NCBI RefSeq assembly: GCF_000429125.1
Contig: NZ_AUBG01000001.1
Coordinates: 310,001-374,000, forward strand
Source of the DNA: Aequorivita capsosiphonis DSM 23843
GTDB lineage: Bacteria > Bacteroidota > Bacteroidia > Flavobacteriales > Flavobacteriaceae
Direction: 5' to 3'
DNA: 64,000 nucleotides
The translations under genes were made by a program, and so were the position numbers. Every line of letters begins with the position of its first letter. The first letter of the stretch is position 1. The notes below the pieces were generated by a model that saw nothing but the letters and a program-made list of their open reading frames with translations, was not told the DNA's origin and ran no database searches. Of this stretch, positions 17,191 through 26,461 are shown piece by piece.

Positions 17191-18036
17191 TTACATGGCT
17201 CCCCATTCTTTCAAAGACTTTTCGTTTAGTGCGATATAGTCATTATTCTTAGCTTCTTTTGCAAGTTTCAAAGATTCTTTCGCCGCTTCAATAGCCCCTT
17301 TTTTATCCCCTGATTTCGCATAGATCAAAGATTTTTGACGCAATTGGTAATACATCGGATCTTTTGTAAGCTCCATTGCTTTATCCATCCAAAGCTTAGC
17401 TTGGTTAATGTCTTTTCCTGCTTCAAAATAATACATAGCCGCTGCATAATATTCATTGGCACCAGGACCATTCATCACTTTTTTGATATTTGAAGTTACA
17501 GCCTCATCCGTATTAAACTTTATTGGCACTCCAACATAGGTTTTATCCCAAAGGATCCCTAAGGTAGCAGCGTCATAGGTTAAATCATCAAAGCTCATCG
17601 TAAAGGTTTCAAAACTTTTAGTCAATGGAGTTGGCTTAACTGAAACTGTTGCAGCAATTTTGCTGTTATCTAATTTTTCTGGGGCACCCCAGTTATTTAC
17701 ATCATTATAAAAATAAACTTCCCAGTTGGAAGCTCCTGGCTTTGTGAAAATAGCATACGAACCAGCCGCTAACTTTTTTCCTCCAATTTCTACATCATTA
17801 CTAAATGTTATGGTTGTGTTTGTGTTTGCACCTGTACGCCAAATCGCGCCATAAGGAACAAGTTCTCCATAGATAGTTCTACCTTTCATAGAAGGTCTAG
17901 AATACTCAAGCGTAACATCAGTAAGTCCAACTTTCTGTTCAATTTTTTGGAACGGACTTGGTTGTGGAGTTTTTATCTGCGCCTGTGAACCTACGGTCAG
18001 TAGTACGGCAGAAAAAAGTAAAATAATCTTTTTCAT
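17191..18036 (-). CDS. DUF2911 domain protein, exported
   Basis: 281 residues. Signal peptide (MKKIILLFSAVLLTVGSQAQ), DUF2911 domain (about 30-165) with SPFQKIEQKVGLTDVTLEYSR, KGRTIYGELVPYG.IWRTGANTNTTI and GSYAIFTKPG, then a C-terminal helical TPR-like region (about 185-275: AAAMYYFEAG, AKLWMDKAMELT, IYAKSGDKKGAIEAAKESL). Common in Bacteroidota with unknown function, probably periplasmic or outer-membrane associated. Single gene, terminator downstream. Confidence 0.88.
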   Translation of the reverse strand: MKKIILLFSAVLLTVGSQAQIKTPQPSPFQKIEQKVGLTDVTLEYSRPSMKGRTIYGELVPYGAIWRTGANTNTTITFSNDVEIGGKKLAAGSYAIFTKPGASNWEVYFYNDVNNWGAPEKLDNSKIAATVSVKPTPLTKSFETFTMSFDDLTYDAATLGILWDKTYVGVPIKFNTDEAVTSNIKKVMNGPGANEYYAAAMYYFEAGKDINQAKLWMDKAMELTKDPMYYQLRQKSLIYAKSGDKKGAIEAAKESLKLAKEAKNNDYIALNEKSLKEWGAM

Positions 18037-18249
18037 AGTAATGGTTTTTAAGTAATTATAATTTCTACGAAGGTAGTGTTTGAATTAATTTTAATTTGTT
18101 AATTAAAACTTAAAATAGTGTGTAACTGACAGCATAATAACATTCGAGACTTCCTGTTATACTTATCATTCCGAAGAATTGTTAATTTTTTGTTTAAACT
18201 TTTTTTAATTTTGTAAAACAAAGTAACTTTAATCAAAAATTTTGAAAAC

Positions 18250-18366
18250 ATGATTAAGGCAATAAAAAAAATATTTAAGGGACAATTTGGAAGCAAAGTA
18301 GTAAATAATGATACTTATAGACTTTTGCGGATGAATAGAAAACTTTCAATTAAGCGGAAGAAATAG
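18250..18366 (+). CDS. Possible 38-residue basic protein
   Basis: A short frame MIKAIKKIFKGQFGSKVVNN... ending RKLSIKRKK, 38 residues with about 13 Lys/Arg. It precedes the SRPBCC gene by nine bases on the same strand, so it could be the first gene of that operon. The N-terminus is amphipathic and the C-terminus strongly basic, compatible with a nucleic-acid- or membrane-binding peptide. Support is coding-like composition and position only; I cannot confirm conservation. Confidence 0.45.
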   Translation: MIKAIKKIFKGQFGSKVVNNDTYRLLRMNRKLSIKRKK

Positions 18367-18375
18367 AGCCGCTTT

Positions 18376-18849
18376 ATGAAAATCTATACACTACACGCCA
18401 AACAGAGCCTACCCATTTCCATCGACGAGGCTTGGAACTTTTTATCCAACCCAGCAAACCTGAAAGTCATTACTCCCGAATATATGGGCTTCCATATTCA
18501 ATCTGGTGCGGATAGACCTATGTTCGCCGGACAAATAATTGAATATATCGTTACTCCTATTTTAGGTATAAAAACCAAATGGGTTACAGAAATAACACAT
18601 TCCGTTGACAAAGAATACTTTGTTGACGAGCAGCGTTTTGGTCCCTACTCGCTTTGGCACCACAAACATTTTATCAAGAAAATTGAAGGAGGTATAGAAA
18701 TGGAAGACTTACTTCATTATAAACTACCATTTGGTGTTTTGGGGCAAATGGTACATCCATTTTTAGTAAAACCAAAGTTGGATGAAATATTTGAATATCG
18801 AAAAAACAAACTTATCGAGCTTTTCGGCACTATTAAATCTAAAAAATAA
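18376..18849 (+). CDS. SRPBCC (START/Bet v1-like) family protein
   Basis: 157 residues with the SRPBCC pattern: LHAKQSLPISIDEAWNFLSNPANL at the N-terminus, then TEITHSVDKEYFVDEQRFGPYSLWHHKHFI and DLLHYKLPFGVLGQMVHPF. Related to the 'cell division inhibitor'/ligand-binding SRPBCC group often found beside SDR and photolyase genes. Ligand unknown. First clear gene of a three-gene operon (4-nt gap to the SDR gene). Confidence 0.85.
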   Translation: MKIYTLHAKQSLPISIDEAWNFLSNPANLKVITPEYMGFHIQSGADRPMFAGQIIEYIVTPILGIKTKWVTEITHSVDKEYFVDEQRFGPYSLWHHKHFIKKIEGGIEMEDLLHYKLPFGVLGQMVHPFLVKPKLDEIFEYRKNKLIELFGTIKSKK

Positions 18850-18852
18850 TTT

Positions 18853-19548
18853 ATGAAAAAAAATATATTATTAATTGGAGGATCCTACGGAATTGGCGCT
18901 GCTATTGCCGATATTCTTCAAGAGGACCATCAAGTTATTATAGCTTCAAGAACCAACGAGCATATATCTGAAAAAATAATTCATCACACCTTCGACGTTT
19001 TAAAAGATAATATTGAAACACTAGATTTACCCGATAGAATTGACGGTCTAGTCTATTGCCCTGGTAGCATCAATTTAAAACCTTTTAAAATGATGAGTCC
19101 AGAAACTTTTAAGGAAGATATGGAGATCAATTTTTATTCTTTGGTTAGAATTGTTCACGGACTCCTGCCAAAACTGAAAAATTCAGAACAAGCGAGTCTC
19201 ATATTCTTTAGCACGGTAGCTGTAAAAGTTGGCATGCCTTTTCACACCAGCGTAGCTGCAGCCAAAGGAGCCATTGAAGGTTTTGCAAAGGCATTAGCGG
19301 CAGAATATGCTCCCAATTTTAGAATAAATGTGATAGCTCCATCTTTAACCGATTCGCCTTTAGCCTCAAAACTTTTGAACAGCGATTCCAAAAAGGAAAA
19401 AATGGCCAATAAACATCCACTAAAAAAAGTTGGTTCTACTGAGGATATTGCTGCTATGGCCGCCTTTCTACTCCAGGATGAATCCAAATGGATCACTGGA
19501 CAAGTATTTGGCGTTGACGGAGGGCTTTCAACCTTAAACATCCATTAA
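18853..19548 (+). CDS. Short-chain dehydrogenase/reductase
   Basis: 231 residues. Rossmann start NILLIGGSYGIGAAIADIL (variant GxxxGxG) and LVYCPG (NNAG equivalent). Catalytic Ser sits in FFSTVAVKVG. The usual YxxxK reads HTSVAAAKGA: the Lys is retained but the Tyr position is not Tyr, so classic SDR catalysis is doubtful. C-terminus GQVFGVDGGLSTL is typical. Between the SRPBCC and photolyase genes with gaps of 3 and 2 nt. Confidence 0.88.
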   Translation: MKKNILLIGGSYGIGAAIADILQEDHQVIIASRTNEHISEKIIHHTFDVLKDNIETLDLPDRIDGLVYCPGSINLKPFKMMSPETFKEDMEINFYSLVRIVHGLLPKLKNSEQASLIFFSTVAVKVGMPFHTSVAAAKGAIEGFAKALAAEYAPNFRINVIAPSLTDSPLASKLLNSDSKKEKMANKHPLKKVGSTEDIAAMAAFLLQDESKWITGQVFGVDGGLSTLNIH

Positions 19549-19550
19549 AT

Positions 19551-20855
19551 TTGGCAAAAAAAGTAAATATATTTTGGTTCCGAAGAGATTTACGTCTCGA
19601 TGACAATGTGGGTTTTTACAAGGCGCTACATGGAAAATTTCCCGTTCTTCCAATCTTCATATTTGATTCAGAAATTATAAACGAGCTCCCCAAGAACGAT
19701 GCTCGGGTTAGCTTTATTTTTGAAACGCTTCAAAAAATGCGGAAGAAATTACAGGAAAACGGCAGCAGTATCGCAATTTACCACGGAAAACCAGAAACTG
19801 TTTTAAATACTATTATTTCAGAATTTGAGGTTCAAAACGTAATCACAAATCGCGACTATGAACCCTACGCCAAAAAAAGAGACAAAGAAGTAGAAGCATT
19901 ACTTTCGAAAAAAGATATCGGTTTCTACACGTTTAAAGATCAAGTGATTTTCGAAAAAGATGAAGTCGTAAAAAAAGATGGCGATCCATATATTGTTTAC
20001 ACGCCTTATATGAAAGTCTGGAAAGAAAACTTCAGAACGAATTATAAAGAAAAAATCTATTACACCGCCGAGGTTTTAAAAAACCTGTATCAGAATTCCA
20101 GATTACCTAATCTTTCCTTAGAGGATATTGGCTTTAAAAAATCCTCAATAGCAATTCCAGATTATGATGTTACCCCTACCACCATTCAGGAATACGAAAA
20201 AACACGGAATTTTCCCGCGCAAGATGCAACTTCACACTTGGGACCTCATTTGCGTTTCGGCACGGTAAGTATTCGAAAAATGATTAAAAAGGCTATTTCC
20301 GAAAAGAATGAAGTCTTTTGGCAGGAGCTTATTTGGAGAGAATTCTTTATGCAAATCCTGTGGCATTTTCCTGAAACGTTTGAAAATTCGTTTAAAAAGA
20401 AATACGACAGAATTGAATGGCGAAATAACGAAGTTGAGTTTGAAAAGTGGAAAGAAGGAAAAACTGGCTATCCCATGGTTGATGCCGGAATGCGTCAACT
20501 CAATAAAACCGGTTATATGCACAATCGCGTGCGGATGGTTGTTGCTAGTTTTTTATGTAAACATCTTTTGATAGATTGGCGTTGGGGCGAAGCTTATTTT
20601 GCCGAAAAATTATTGGATTATGAAATGTCCAGCAATGTTGGAAATTGGCAATGGGCTTCAGGCAGCGGCGTTGATGCAGCTCCTTACTTCCGGATTTTTA
20701 ACCCCACAACACAAATTGAAAAATTTGACAAGGATTACAACTATATAAAAGAATGGGTTTCTGAATTTGGAACCGATACATATCCTGAAAAAATAGTAGA
20801 CCACAAAGAAGCAAGAGCGCGCTGTTTGAACGTTTACAAAGCTGCAGTTTCATAG
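19551..20855 (+). CDS. phr: Deoxyribodipyrimidine photolyase/cryptochrome
   Basis: 434 residues. N-terminal alpha/beta antenna domain (VNIFWFRRDLRLDDNVGF) and C-terminal FAD domain with HLGPHLRFGTVSIR, WRWGEAYFAEKLLDYEMSSNVGNWQW and GSGVDAAPYFRIFNP, all hallmarks of the CPD photolyase/cryptochrome family, which repairs UV dimers with light. Start is TTG at 19551; the protein begins MAKKVNIFW and no ATG fits. Co-operonic with SRPBCC and SDR genes, a recurrent light/UV gene group in flavobacteria. Confidence 0.94.
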   Translation: MAKKVNIFWFRRDLRLDDNVGFYKALHGKFPVLPIFIFDSEIINELPKNDARVSFIFETLQKMRKKLQENGSSIAIYHGKPETVLNTIISEFEVQNVITNRDYEPYAKKRDKEVEALLSKKDIGFYTFKDQVIFEKDEVVKKDGDPYIVYTPYMKVWKENFRTNYKEKIYYTAEVLKNLYQNSRLPNLSLEDIGFKKSSIAIPDYDVTPTTIQEYEKTRNFPAQDATSHLGPHLRFGTVSIRKMIKKAISEKNEVFWQELIWREFFMQILWHFPETFENSFKKKYDRIEWRNNEVEFEKWKEGKTGYPMVDAGMRQLNKTGYMHNRVRMVVASFLCKHLLIDWRWGEAYFAEKLLDYEMSSNVGNWQWASGSGVDAAPYFRIFNPTTQIEKFDKDYNYIKEWVSEFGTDTYPEKIVDHKEARARCLNVYKAAVS

Positions 20856-20982
20856 TATTAAAACTTGCTTTCAAAATATGGGTTGTTAAAAAAAATGTAA
20901 ATAGATGGTAAATTTATGCCATTCAGCACAATTTTGCTACTCTTGCACAGTTAAGTAAAGCAATCCAACAAACCTGAAAGCG

Positions 20983-21570
20983 ATGAAGAAGATCATACTA
21001 TTAACCCTCCCCCTATTTTTGTTTGCGCTGCAAGTTTCAGCTCAAGACTCTATTGAAGTACGAAAAAACACCCTGAATGATCAGATGACTCAAGCATTTG
21101 ACAAAAGCAATAGTTATCAGGAATACAAAGTAATCAAAAAGACGCAGCTCGCTACTTTAAAACGAAACATCCTTGATTCTGTTTCTGGTTTCGACAAAAG
21201 AATAAATGCACAAGAACGCGAATTGGCCTTGCAAAAAAGTGAAATTGATTCTCTTGGTCAAAACTTAAAGAGCACGCAACAAAATCTTTCGGATTCAAAA
21301 GAAAAAGAAGATGGCATCGAAATCTTGGGTATTTTAACTTCAAAAGCAACCTACAATTCCATAATGTGGACCATTATCCTGGTTTTATTGCTGATAAGTG
21401 GTTTTCTTTTCTACCGATTCTTAAACAGCCATAAAATAACCAATGCCGCACAGCTTAAAATGGCGGAGATGGAAATTGAATTGGAAGATTACCGAAGAAA
21501 CAGTCTAGAACGCGAACAAAAGTTACGCAGAAAACTGCAGGACGAAATCAATAAAAACAGGAAGGCATAA
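20983..21570 (+). CDS. Exported coiled-coil protein with one membrane helix
   Basis: 195 residues. Signal peptide (MKKIILLTLPLFLFALQVSAQ), helical/coiled-coil segment (about 35-115), one membrane helix (about 128-147, WTIILVLLLISGFLFYRF), then a second charged helix (KMAEMEIELEDYRRNSLEREQKLRRKLQDE). Homologues in flavobacteria are sometimes labelled tRNA methyltransferase, which this sequence does not support. Function unknown. Its stop lies 2 nt from the stop of the convergent murA gene. Confidence 0.75.
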   Translation: MKKIILLTLPLFLFALQVSAQDSIEVRKNTLNDQMTQAFDKSNSYQEYKVIKKTQLATLKRNILDSVSGFDKRINAQERELALQKSEIDSLGQNLKSTQQNLSDSKEKEDGIEILGILTSKATYNSIMWTIILVLLLISGFLFYRFLNSHKITNAAQLKMAEMEIELEDYRRNSLEREQKLRRKLQDEINKNRKA

Positions 21571-21572
21571 TC

Positions 21573-22886
21573 TTAGGGTTCAGATCTAGTGATTTTAGCT
21601 CCAATTGCACGGAGTCTTTCATCAATGTTTTCGTAACCTCTATCAATTTGCTCAATATTGTGGATTATGCTGGTTCCTTTGGCAGAAAGCGCTGCAATCA
21701 ACAGTGAAATTCCTGCCCTAATATCTGGCGAAACCATGGTGGTAGCTTTAAGGCTGGACTGAAAGTTATGACCAATAACTGTAGCGCGGTGCGGATCACA
21801 AAGGATAATCTTCGCGCCCATATCTATCAATTTATCTACAAAAAACAATCGGCTTTCAAACATTTTTTGATGAATCAATACGCTGCCTTTTGCTTGCGTA
21901 CACATTACAAGAACGATACTTAGCAAATCTGGAGTAAACCCTGGCCACGGGGCATCTGAAACAGTAAGAATAGAACCGTCAATATAACTCTGAATTTCAT
22001 ATTCATTTTGCGCAGGAATGTGAATATCATCACCCTTTTTTTCGAGCGTTAGACCGAGTTTCCGGAAGGTCTGAGGAATTAATCCTAAGTTTTCCCAGCT
22101 TACATCTTTAATGGTAATTTCGCTTTGGGTCATTGCAGCCAGACCAATCCAGCTACCTATTTCAATCATATCCGGCAAAACGCGGTGTTCACATCCACCC
22201 AATTCCTTTACGCCTTCAATAACCAATAAGTTAGAGCCAACTCCATTGATTTTAGCACCCATGGAATTTAACATTTTGCACAGTTGTTGAATATAAGGTT
22301 CACAAGCAGCATTATAAATTGTTGTAGTTCCTTTGGCCATTACAGCTGCCATAACGATGTTTGCCGTTCCAGTAACCGAGGCTTGATCCAAAAGCATATA
22401 GGTACCTTTTAGACCTTTGGGCGCTTCTACTCCGTAAAACCGCTCTTCTTTATTATATCTGAATTTTGCACCAAGTTTTATAAAGCCTTCAAAATGGGTA
22501 TCAAGTCTGCGTCTACCAATTTTATCACCACCCGGTCTAGGAATATAACCTTTTCCAAACCTTGCTAAAAGTGGCCCAACAATCATTATAGAACCTCGTA
22601 GCGAGCTTCCCTCCTGCTTAAAAAGTTCAGATTCTAAATACTCTAAATTAATTTCATCTGCGATAAAGGCATATTTACCTTTACCCAATTTCTGGATTTT
22701 TACGCCGAGGTTCTCTAAAATTTTTATCAGTTTATTGACGTCAAGAATATCAGGAATATTCTCAATAATCACTTTTTCCGGTGTTAATAATACTGCACAA
22801 AGAATTTGTAAGGCTTCGTTTTTGGCTCCCTGAGGGGTGATTTCACCCTTCAGTTTATGCCCGCCTTCTATTTGGAAAGTTCCCAT
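21573..22886 (-). CDS. murA: UDP-N-acetylglucosamine 1-carboxyvinyltransferase
   Basis: 437 residues. Transfers enolpyruvate from PEP to UDP-GlcNAc, the first committed step of peptidoglycan synthesis. The EPSP-synthase-like double barrel shows GGHKLKGEITPQGAKNEALQ (Lys/Asn substrate site) and RPGGDKIGRRRLDTHFEGF. The loop that holds the catalytic Cys (Cys115 in E. coli) here reads GKGYIPRPGGDKIG, where Asp replaces Cys; this is the naturally fosfomycin-resistant form known from some phyla. Downstream of DUF4290 with an 18-nt gap, the usual Bacteroidota pairing. Confidence 0.95.
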   Translation of the reverse strand: MGTFQIEGGHKLKGEITPQGAKNEALQILCAVLLTPEKVIIENIPDILDVNKLIKILENLGVKIQKLGKGKYAFIADEINLEYLESELFKQEGSSLRGSIMIVGPLLARFGKGYIPRPGGDKIGRRRLDTHFEGFIKLGAKFRYNKEERFYGVEAPKGLKGTYMLLDQASVTGTANIVMAAVMAKGTTTIYNAACEPYIQQLCKMLNSMGAKINGVGSNLLVIEGVKELGGCEHRVLPDMIEIGSWIGLAAMTQSEITIKDVSWENLGLIPQTFRKLGLTLEKKGDDIHIPAQNEYEIQSYIDGSILTVSDAPWPGFTPDLLSIVLVMCTQAKGSVLIHQKMFESRLFFVDKLIDMGAKIILCDPHRATVIGHNFQSSLKATTMVSPDIRAGISLLIAALSAKGTSIIHNIEQIDRGYENIDERLRAIGAKITRSEP

Positions 22887-22904
22887 AAATAAAGCTTGAA
22901 AATT

Positions 22905-23570
22905 TTAATGACGTTTGCGACTGCGATTGTTGCTGGATTTGTAGTTTTTCTTTCCAGAATTAGAGCTTGAACTAGAGCTATATCGCTTTTTGTTTTTTAA
23001 TAAGTTAGAGGCATCACTCAAATCCTCATCACTATTCTTTAAGTTAATTTTACCTTCAGAAAGTTCAAATAAGTGTGCGAAAATCACATCATCCTCCACC
23101 GTATCTTTATTCCAGTTTAGAAAACATTTTTTCATGTGATTGGCAATAGTGAGGATAAGCCCTTCTTTTTTATCACCATCTTCCCAACTGATGGCAACGT
23201 CAATCATTCTTTTGATGTTGTTGCCGTAAAAGCGGTACTTAGGATGGTTTTGTGGATACCCAAGAGGTTCTGGATGCTCCATAAGCTCCTCTCTGGTAGG
23301 AATGGGATAGGGCGAATCAACGTCCAGTTTAAAATCTGAGATAATAAACAATTGATCCCATAACATGGGTTGAAAGTCTGGCACATCACGAAGGTGCGGG
23401 TTTAGGTTGCCCATAACATTAATAATGCTCTTGGCCACCTTATTGCGCTCTTGCTTATCTTCTATATCAATAGCGTGATCGACCATTTTTTGAATATGGC
23501 GGCCATATTCTGGGATAATCAATTTTGGACGTTCGGTATTATATTCTATTTGGGCTACTTCTTGTATCAA
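22905..23570 (-). CDS. DUF4290 family protein
   Basis: 221 residues. Folded N-terminal part (EYNTERPKLIIPEYGRHIQKMVDHA; MGNLNPHLRDVPDFQPMLWDQLF) followed by a Ser/Lys/Asn/Arg-rich disordered tail (about 190-221). Bacteroidota-specific, almost always directly upstream of murA. Start appears to be TTG at 23570; no ATG precedes the conserved region in frame. Function unknown, possibly linked to cell-wall synthesis by context. Confidence 0.88.
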   Translation of the reverse strand: MIQEVAQIEYNTERPKLIIPEYGRHIQKMVDHAIDIEDKQERNKVAKSIINVMGNLNPHLRDVPDFQPMLWDQLFIISDFKLDVDSPYPIPTREELMEHPEPLGYPQNHPKYRFYGNNIKRMIDVAISWEDGDKKEGLILTIANHMKKCFLNWNKDTVEDDVIFAHLFELSEGKINLKNSDEDLSDASNLLKNKKRYSSSSSSNSGKKNYKSSNNRSRKRH

Positions 23571-23643
23571 AATGTTGTAGTTAAGGGAAGGATTAATTTA
23601 TTCGGAAAGATTGAAAATCATTTCAATTGCAAAATACTAAAAA

Positions 23644-23934
23644 TTATAGTGAAATAACACCTTCAACCTTAGAAACTTCAAGATATTTTTCAACCACCGC
23701 ATCGGGAGATTCCATCGTTACTTTTATGGAAACACTGGTGTACGTACCTTTAGAAGAATCACGCGTATTTATCTCAGCATCAGTAGCGTCAAAGATAGAA
23801 TCTATTTCCGCTATTTTTTCAAGATCGGCTGGAACAATAAATTTGAAGAGATAAGGCGATGGCCAAGTTGTAGTCTCTTCAAGTTGTTTTTTTAAACGTT
23901 CGTAAAATTCCGCAGTGTTTTTTTCTTGATTCAT
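23644..23934 (-). CDS. DUF493 (YbeD-like) family protein
   Basis: 96 residues with the DUF493 pattern (FYERLKKQLEETTTWPSPYLFKFIVP; YTSVSIKVTMESPDAVVEKYLEV). Small ACT-like fold proteins of this family are proposed regulators. Divergent from the downstream ATPase/RecQ operon; a TATCTTTG -7 box on the minus strand at 23965-23958 probably serves it. Confidence 0.88.
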   Translation of the reverse strand: MNQEKNTAEFYERLKKQLEETTTWPSPYLFKFIVPADLEKIAEIDSIFDATDAEINTRDSSKGTYTSVSIKVTMESPDAVVEKYLEVSKVEGVISL

Positions 23935-24013
23935 TCAAATATTTGCTGTGTGAGCTACAAAGATACACTTTCATCACAAATATATATTTACTTACTTTGT
24001 ATAAAATTGAAAC

Positions 24014-24562
24014 TTGTTGAAAACAGAACGAATTGTAATAACCGGTGGCCCCGGCTCGGGAAAGACTGCATTGATAAAACATTTGGAAGATCAAGGGCAT
24101 CAAGTAATGCACGAAATTTCAAGAGAAGTTACATTACAGGCCCAAAAGGAAGGAATTGAACAATTGTTTTTGGAAAACCCAATGCTCTTTAGTGAAAAAT
24201 TGCTGGAAGGTAGACTGAAACAATTTCGGGAAGGAGAAAACCGCCACGCCGAAACTCTTTTTTACGATCGCGGAATGCCAGACGTTACGGCTTATATGGA
24301 TTTTATGAACATCCATTATCCTGAAAATTTTTCAGAAACCTGTAATACGTATAGGTACGATAAGGTTTTTGTACTTCCACCTTGGAAGGAGATTTATGAA
24401 CAAGACAACGAGCGATACGAATCTTTTGAGCAGGCCGAAGAGCTATTTAACTTCTTAAAAAATAGCTACGAATACTATGGCTATAACACGTATGAAGTAC
24501 CGGTAGGTTCCATTAAAGAACGCGCCGAATATATTTTAGAAAAAGTTAAAGATACCTTTTGA
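24014..24562 (+). CDS. AAA-type ATPase/NTP-binding protein
   Basis: 182 residues. Walker A GGPGSGKTALI near the N-terminus (about residues 11-20), then LFYDRGMPDVTAYMDF and a kinase-like C-terminus. Belongs to the small 'AAA family ATPase' group resembling nucleoside/polynucleotide kinases; substrate unknown. Start TTG at 24014. Its stop overlaps the recQ start by four bases (TTGA), indicating coupling with recQ and then fmt. Confidence 0.8.
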   Translation: MLKTERIVITGGPGSGKTALIKHLEDQGHQVMHEISREVTLQAQKEGIEQLFLENPMLFSEKLLEGRLKQFREGENRHAETLFYDRGMPDVTAYMDFMNIHYPENFSETCNTYRYDKVFVLPPWKEIYEQDNERYESFEQAEELFNFLKNSYEYYGYNTYEVPVGSIKERAEYILEKVKDTF

Positions 24563-26457
24563 TAAGTGTACAAACCATCTTGACCAAATACTGGGGTTAT
24601 ACTTCCTTCAAACCCATGCAGGAAGCTATAATCACTTCTGTATTGAATGGAAAAGATACGGTATCTCTTTTACCCACAGGCGGGGGAAAATCAATATGTT
24701 TTCAAGTTCCCGCATTGGCAATGGATGGAATTTGCATTGTAGTTTCACCATTGGTAGCATTGATGAGCGACCAAGTGAATGCCTTAAAAGATCGTGGCAT
24801 AAAGGCCTTAAAAATAACGGGTGGCATTTCCTTCAATGACCTGAACACCTTACTGGATAATGCGCTTTACGGAAATTACAAATTCCTTTATCTCTCCCCT
24901 GAAAGACTTCAACAGGAAATTGTTCAAAATTATATTCGGCAAATGAATGTCAACTTGATTGCAGTTGATGAGGCGCACTGTATTTCGCAATGGGGAAATG
25001 ATTTTAGACCCGCTTACAAAAACATCACCATACTTCGGGAGCTTCATCCCTTAGTTCCTGTTATTGCTTTAACTGCCACAGCAACCACCGAAGTTTTGGA
25101 AGACACCATTTCAGAATTGAAAATGGAACTTCCCGCAGTTTTCAAGGATTCATTTGTTAGGGAAAATCTTTCGTACCAAGTTTTTAAGGAAGATGATAAA
25201 CTCTATAGAACAGAACAATTGCTAAAAACCAATAAAGGCTCCGCAATTGTATATGTAAGAAGTAGAAAGGGTAGCATTGAAATAAGCAACCAGCTAAACA
25301 GTTTGGGAATTTCTTCCACTTTTTATCACGGTGGAGTTTCAGCAAAAGAGAAAGCTCAAAAACTCGATTCTTGGAAGCGTGGAGCAGTTTCGACTATGGT
25401 GGCTACCAATGCCTTTGGAATGGGCATTGACCACCCAAACGTGCGTTTTGTTATACATTTACAAATACCAGAGAGTGTTGAAAGTTATTTTCAGGAAGCA
25501 GGTCGCGCAGGAAGGGACGGCCAATTTGCCACGGCGGTATTATTGTTTAATGAATATGACAAAATTTACGTAAAAAAACAGTTTATTGAGTCATTGCCAA
25601 GCACGTCAGATTTAAAGGCTATATACAGAACTCTCAACAATTATTTTCAAATTCCTTATGGCGAAGGAGAATTCACAAAACACAATTTTGGTTTTTCTGA
25701 TTTCTGCAAAATATATAGTCTAAACTCCATGTTAGCCTACAACGCGCTTAATAGCTTGGATCGTTTGGGAATTATTCAGCTTTCTCAGGAGTTTGGACGA
25801 AAATCCATCCTTCAGTTTTTAATTTCGTCTCAGAAAGTCTTGACATATTTTGGGAAGGACGCCGCAACATCTGTAATAGGAAAAACAATTCTTAGAATTT
25901 ACGGTGGAATCTTTGAAATGTCAACAGCCGTAAATTTAGACTTGATCGCAACCAAAACCGGCCAATCCATAGAAACCATCATAGGTATTTTAAGGAAAAT
26001 GGAACGTGACCAGGTGATTGAAATGAAATTGCAAATAACCGATGCCACGCTTACTTTCCTTGTTCCGCGCGAGGACGACAAAACTATAAATGTTATTTCA
26101 AGGGAAGTGGAAGCCTTAAACCAGAAAAAAAAGGCTCAAGTAAATGCAGTACTTCGATACTTGGAAAACACAGAAACCTGCCGAAGCGCTCAACTAGTTT
26201 CCTATTTTGGGGAGACCACTGCAAGTGCTTGCGGCGTTTGTTCGGTTTGTAATTCGCAACATCCATCATCGTCTAAAAAGGAGCTACAGGAAATTGCCAA
26301 GAACATATTAATATTGCTGGAAGCCGACGATTTAACTTCTAGAGAAATTTCAGAAAAACTTACATTTGCTGAAACCAACATATTAAAGGTGCTTCGGCTA
26401 CTGATGGATGCCGAAAAAATAAAAGTGAATTTGAAGAACCAATATTATTTATACTGA
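24559..26457 (+). CDS. recQ: ATP-dependent DNA helicase RecQ
   Basis: 632 residues. SF2 helicase, 3'-5' unwinding in recombination repair. Walker A LLPTGGGKSICFQ (about 36-48), DEAH box VDEAHCISQWG, motif VI QEAGRAGRDG. RecQ-Ct zinc site is represented by CRSAQLVSYFGE and ACGVCSVC. C-terminus ends in a winged-helix-like segment; no clear HRDC domain. TTG start at 24559 overlaps the previous gene. Part of an ATPase-recQ-fmt operon. Confidence 0.95.
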   Translation: MISVQTILTKYWGYTSFKPMQEAIITSVLNGKDTVSLLPTGGGKSICFQVPALAMDGICIVVSPLVALMSDQVNALKDRGIKALKITGGISFNDLNTLLDNALYGNYKFLYLSPERLQQEIVQNYIRQMNVNLIAVDEAHCISQWGNDFRPAYKNITILRELHPLVPVIALTATATTEVLEDTISELKMELPAVFKDSFVRENLSYQVFKEDDKLYRTEQLLKTNKGSAIVYVRSRKGSIEISNQLNSLGISSTFYHGGVSAKEKAQKLDSWKRGAVSTMVATNAFGMGIDHPNVRFVIHLQIPESVESYFQEAGRAGRDGQFATAVLLFNEYDKIYVKKQFIESLPSTSDLKAIYRTLNNYFQIPYGEGEFTKHNFGFSDFCKIYSLNSMLAYNALNSLDRLGIIQLSQEFGRKSILQFLISSQKVLTYFGKDAATSVIGKTILRIYGGIFEMSTAVNLDLIATKTGQSIETIIGILRKMERDQVIEMKLQITDATLTFLVPREDDKTINVISREVEALNQKKKAQVNAVLRYLENTETCRSAQLVSYFGETTASACGVCSVCNSQHPSSSKKELQEIAKNILILLEADDLTSREISEKLTFAETNILKVLRLLMDAEKIKVNLKNQYYLY

Positions 26458-26461
26458 AATA

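Noticed and set aside
20983-21570. tRNA methyltransferase label for the exported coiled-coil protein
   Set aside because: No SAM-binding motif; sequence shows a signal peptide, coiled coils and one membrane helix.
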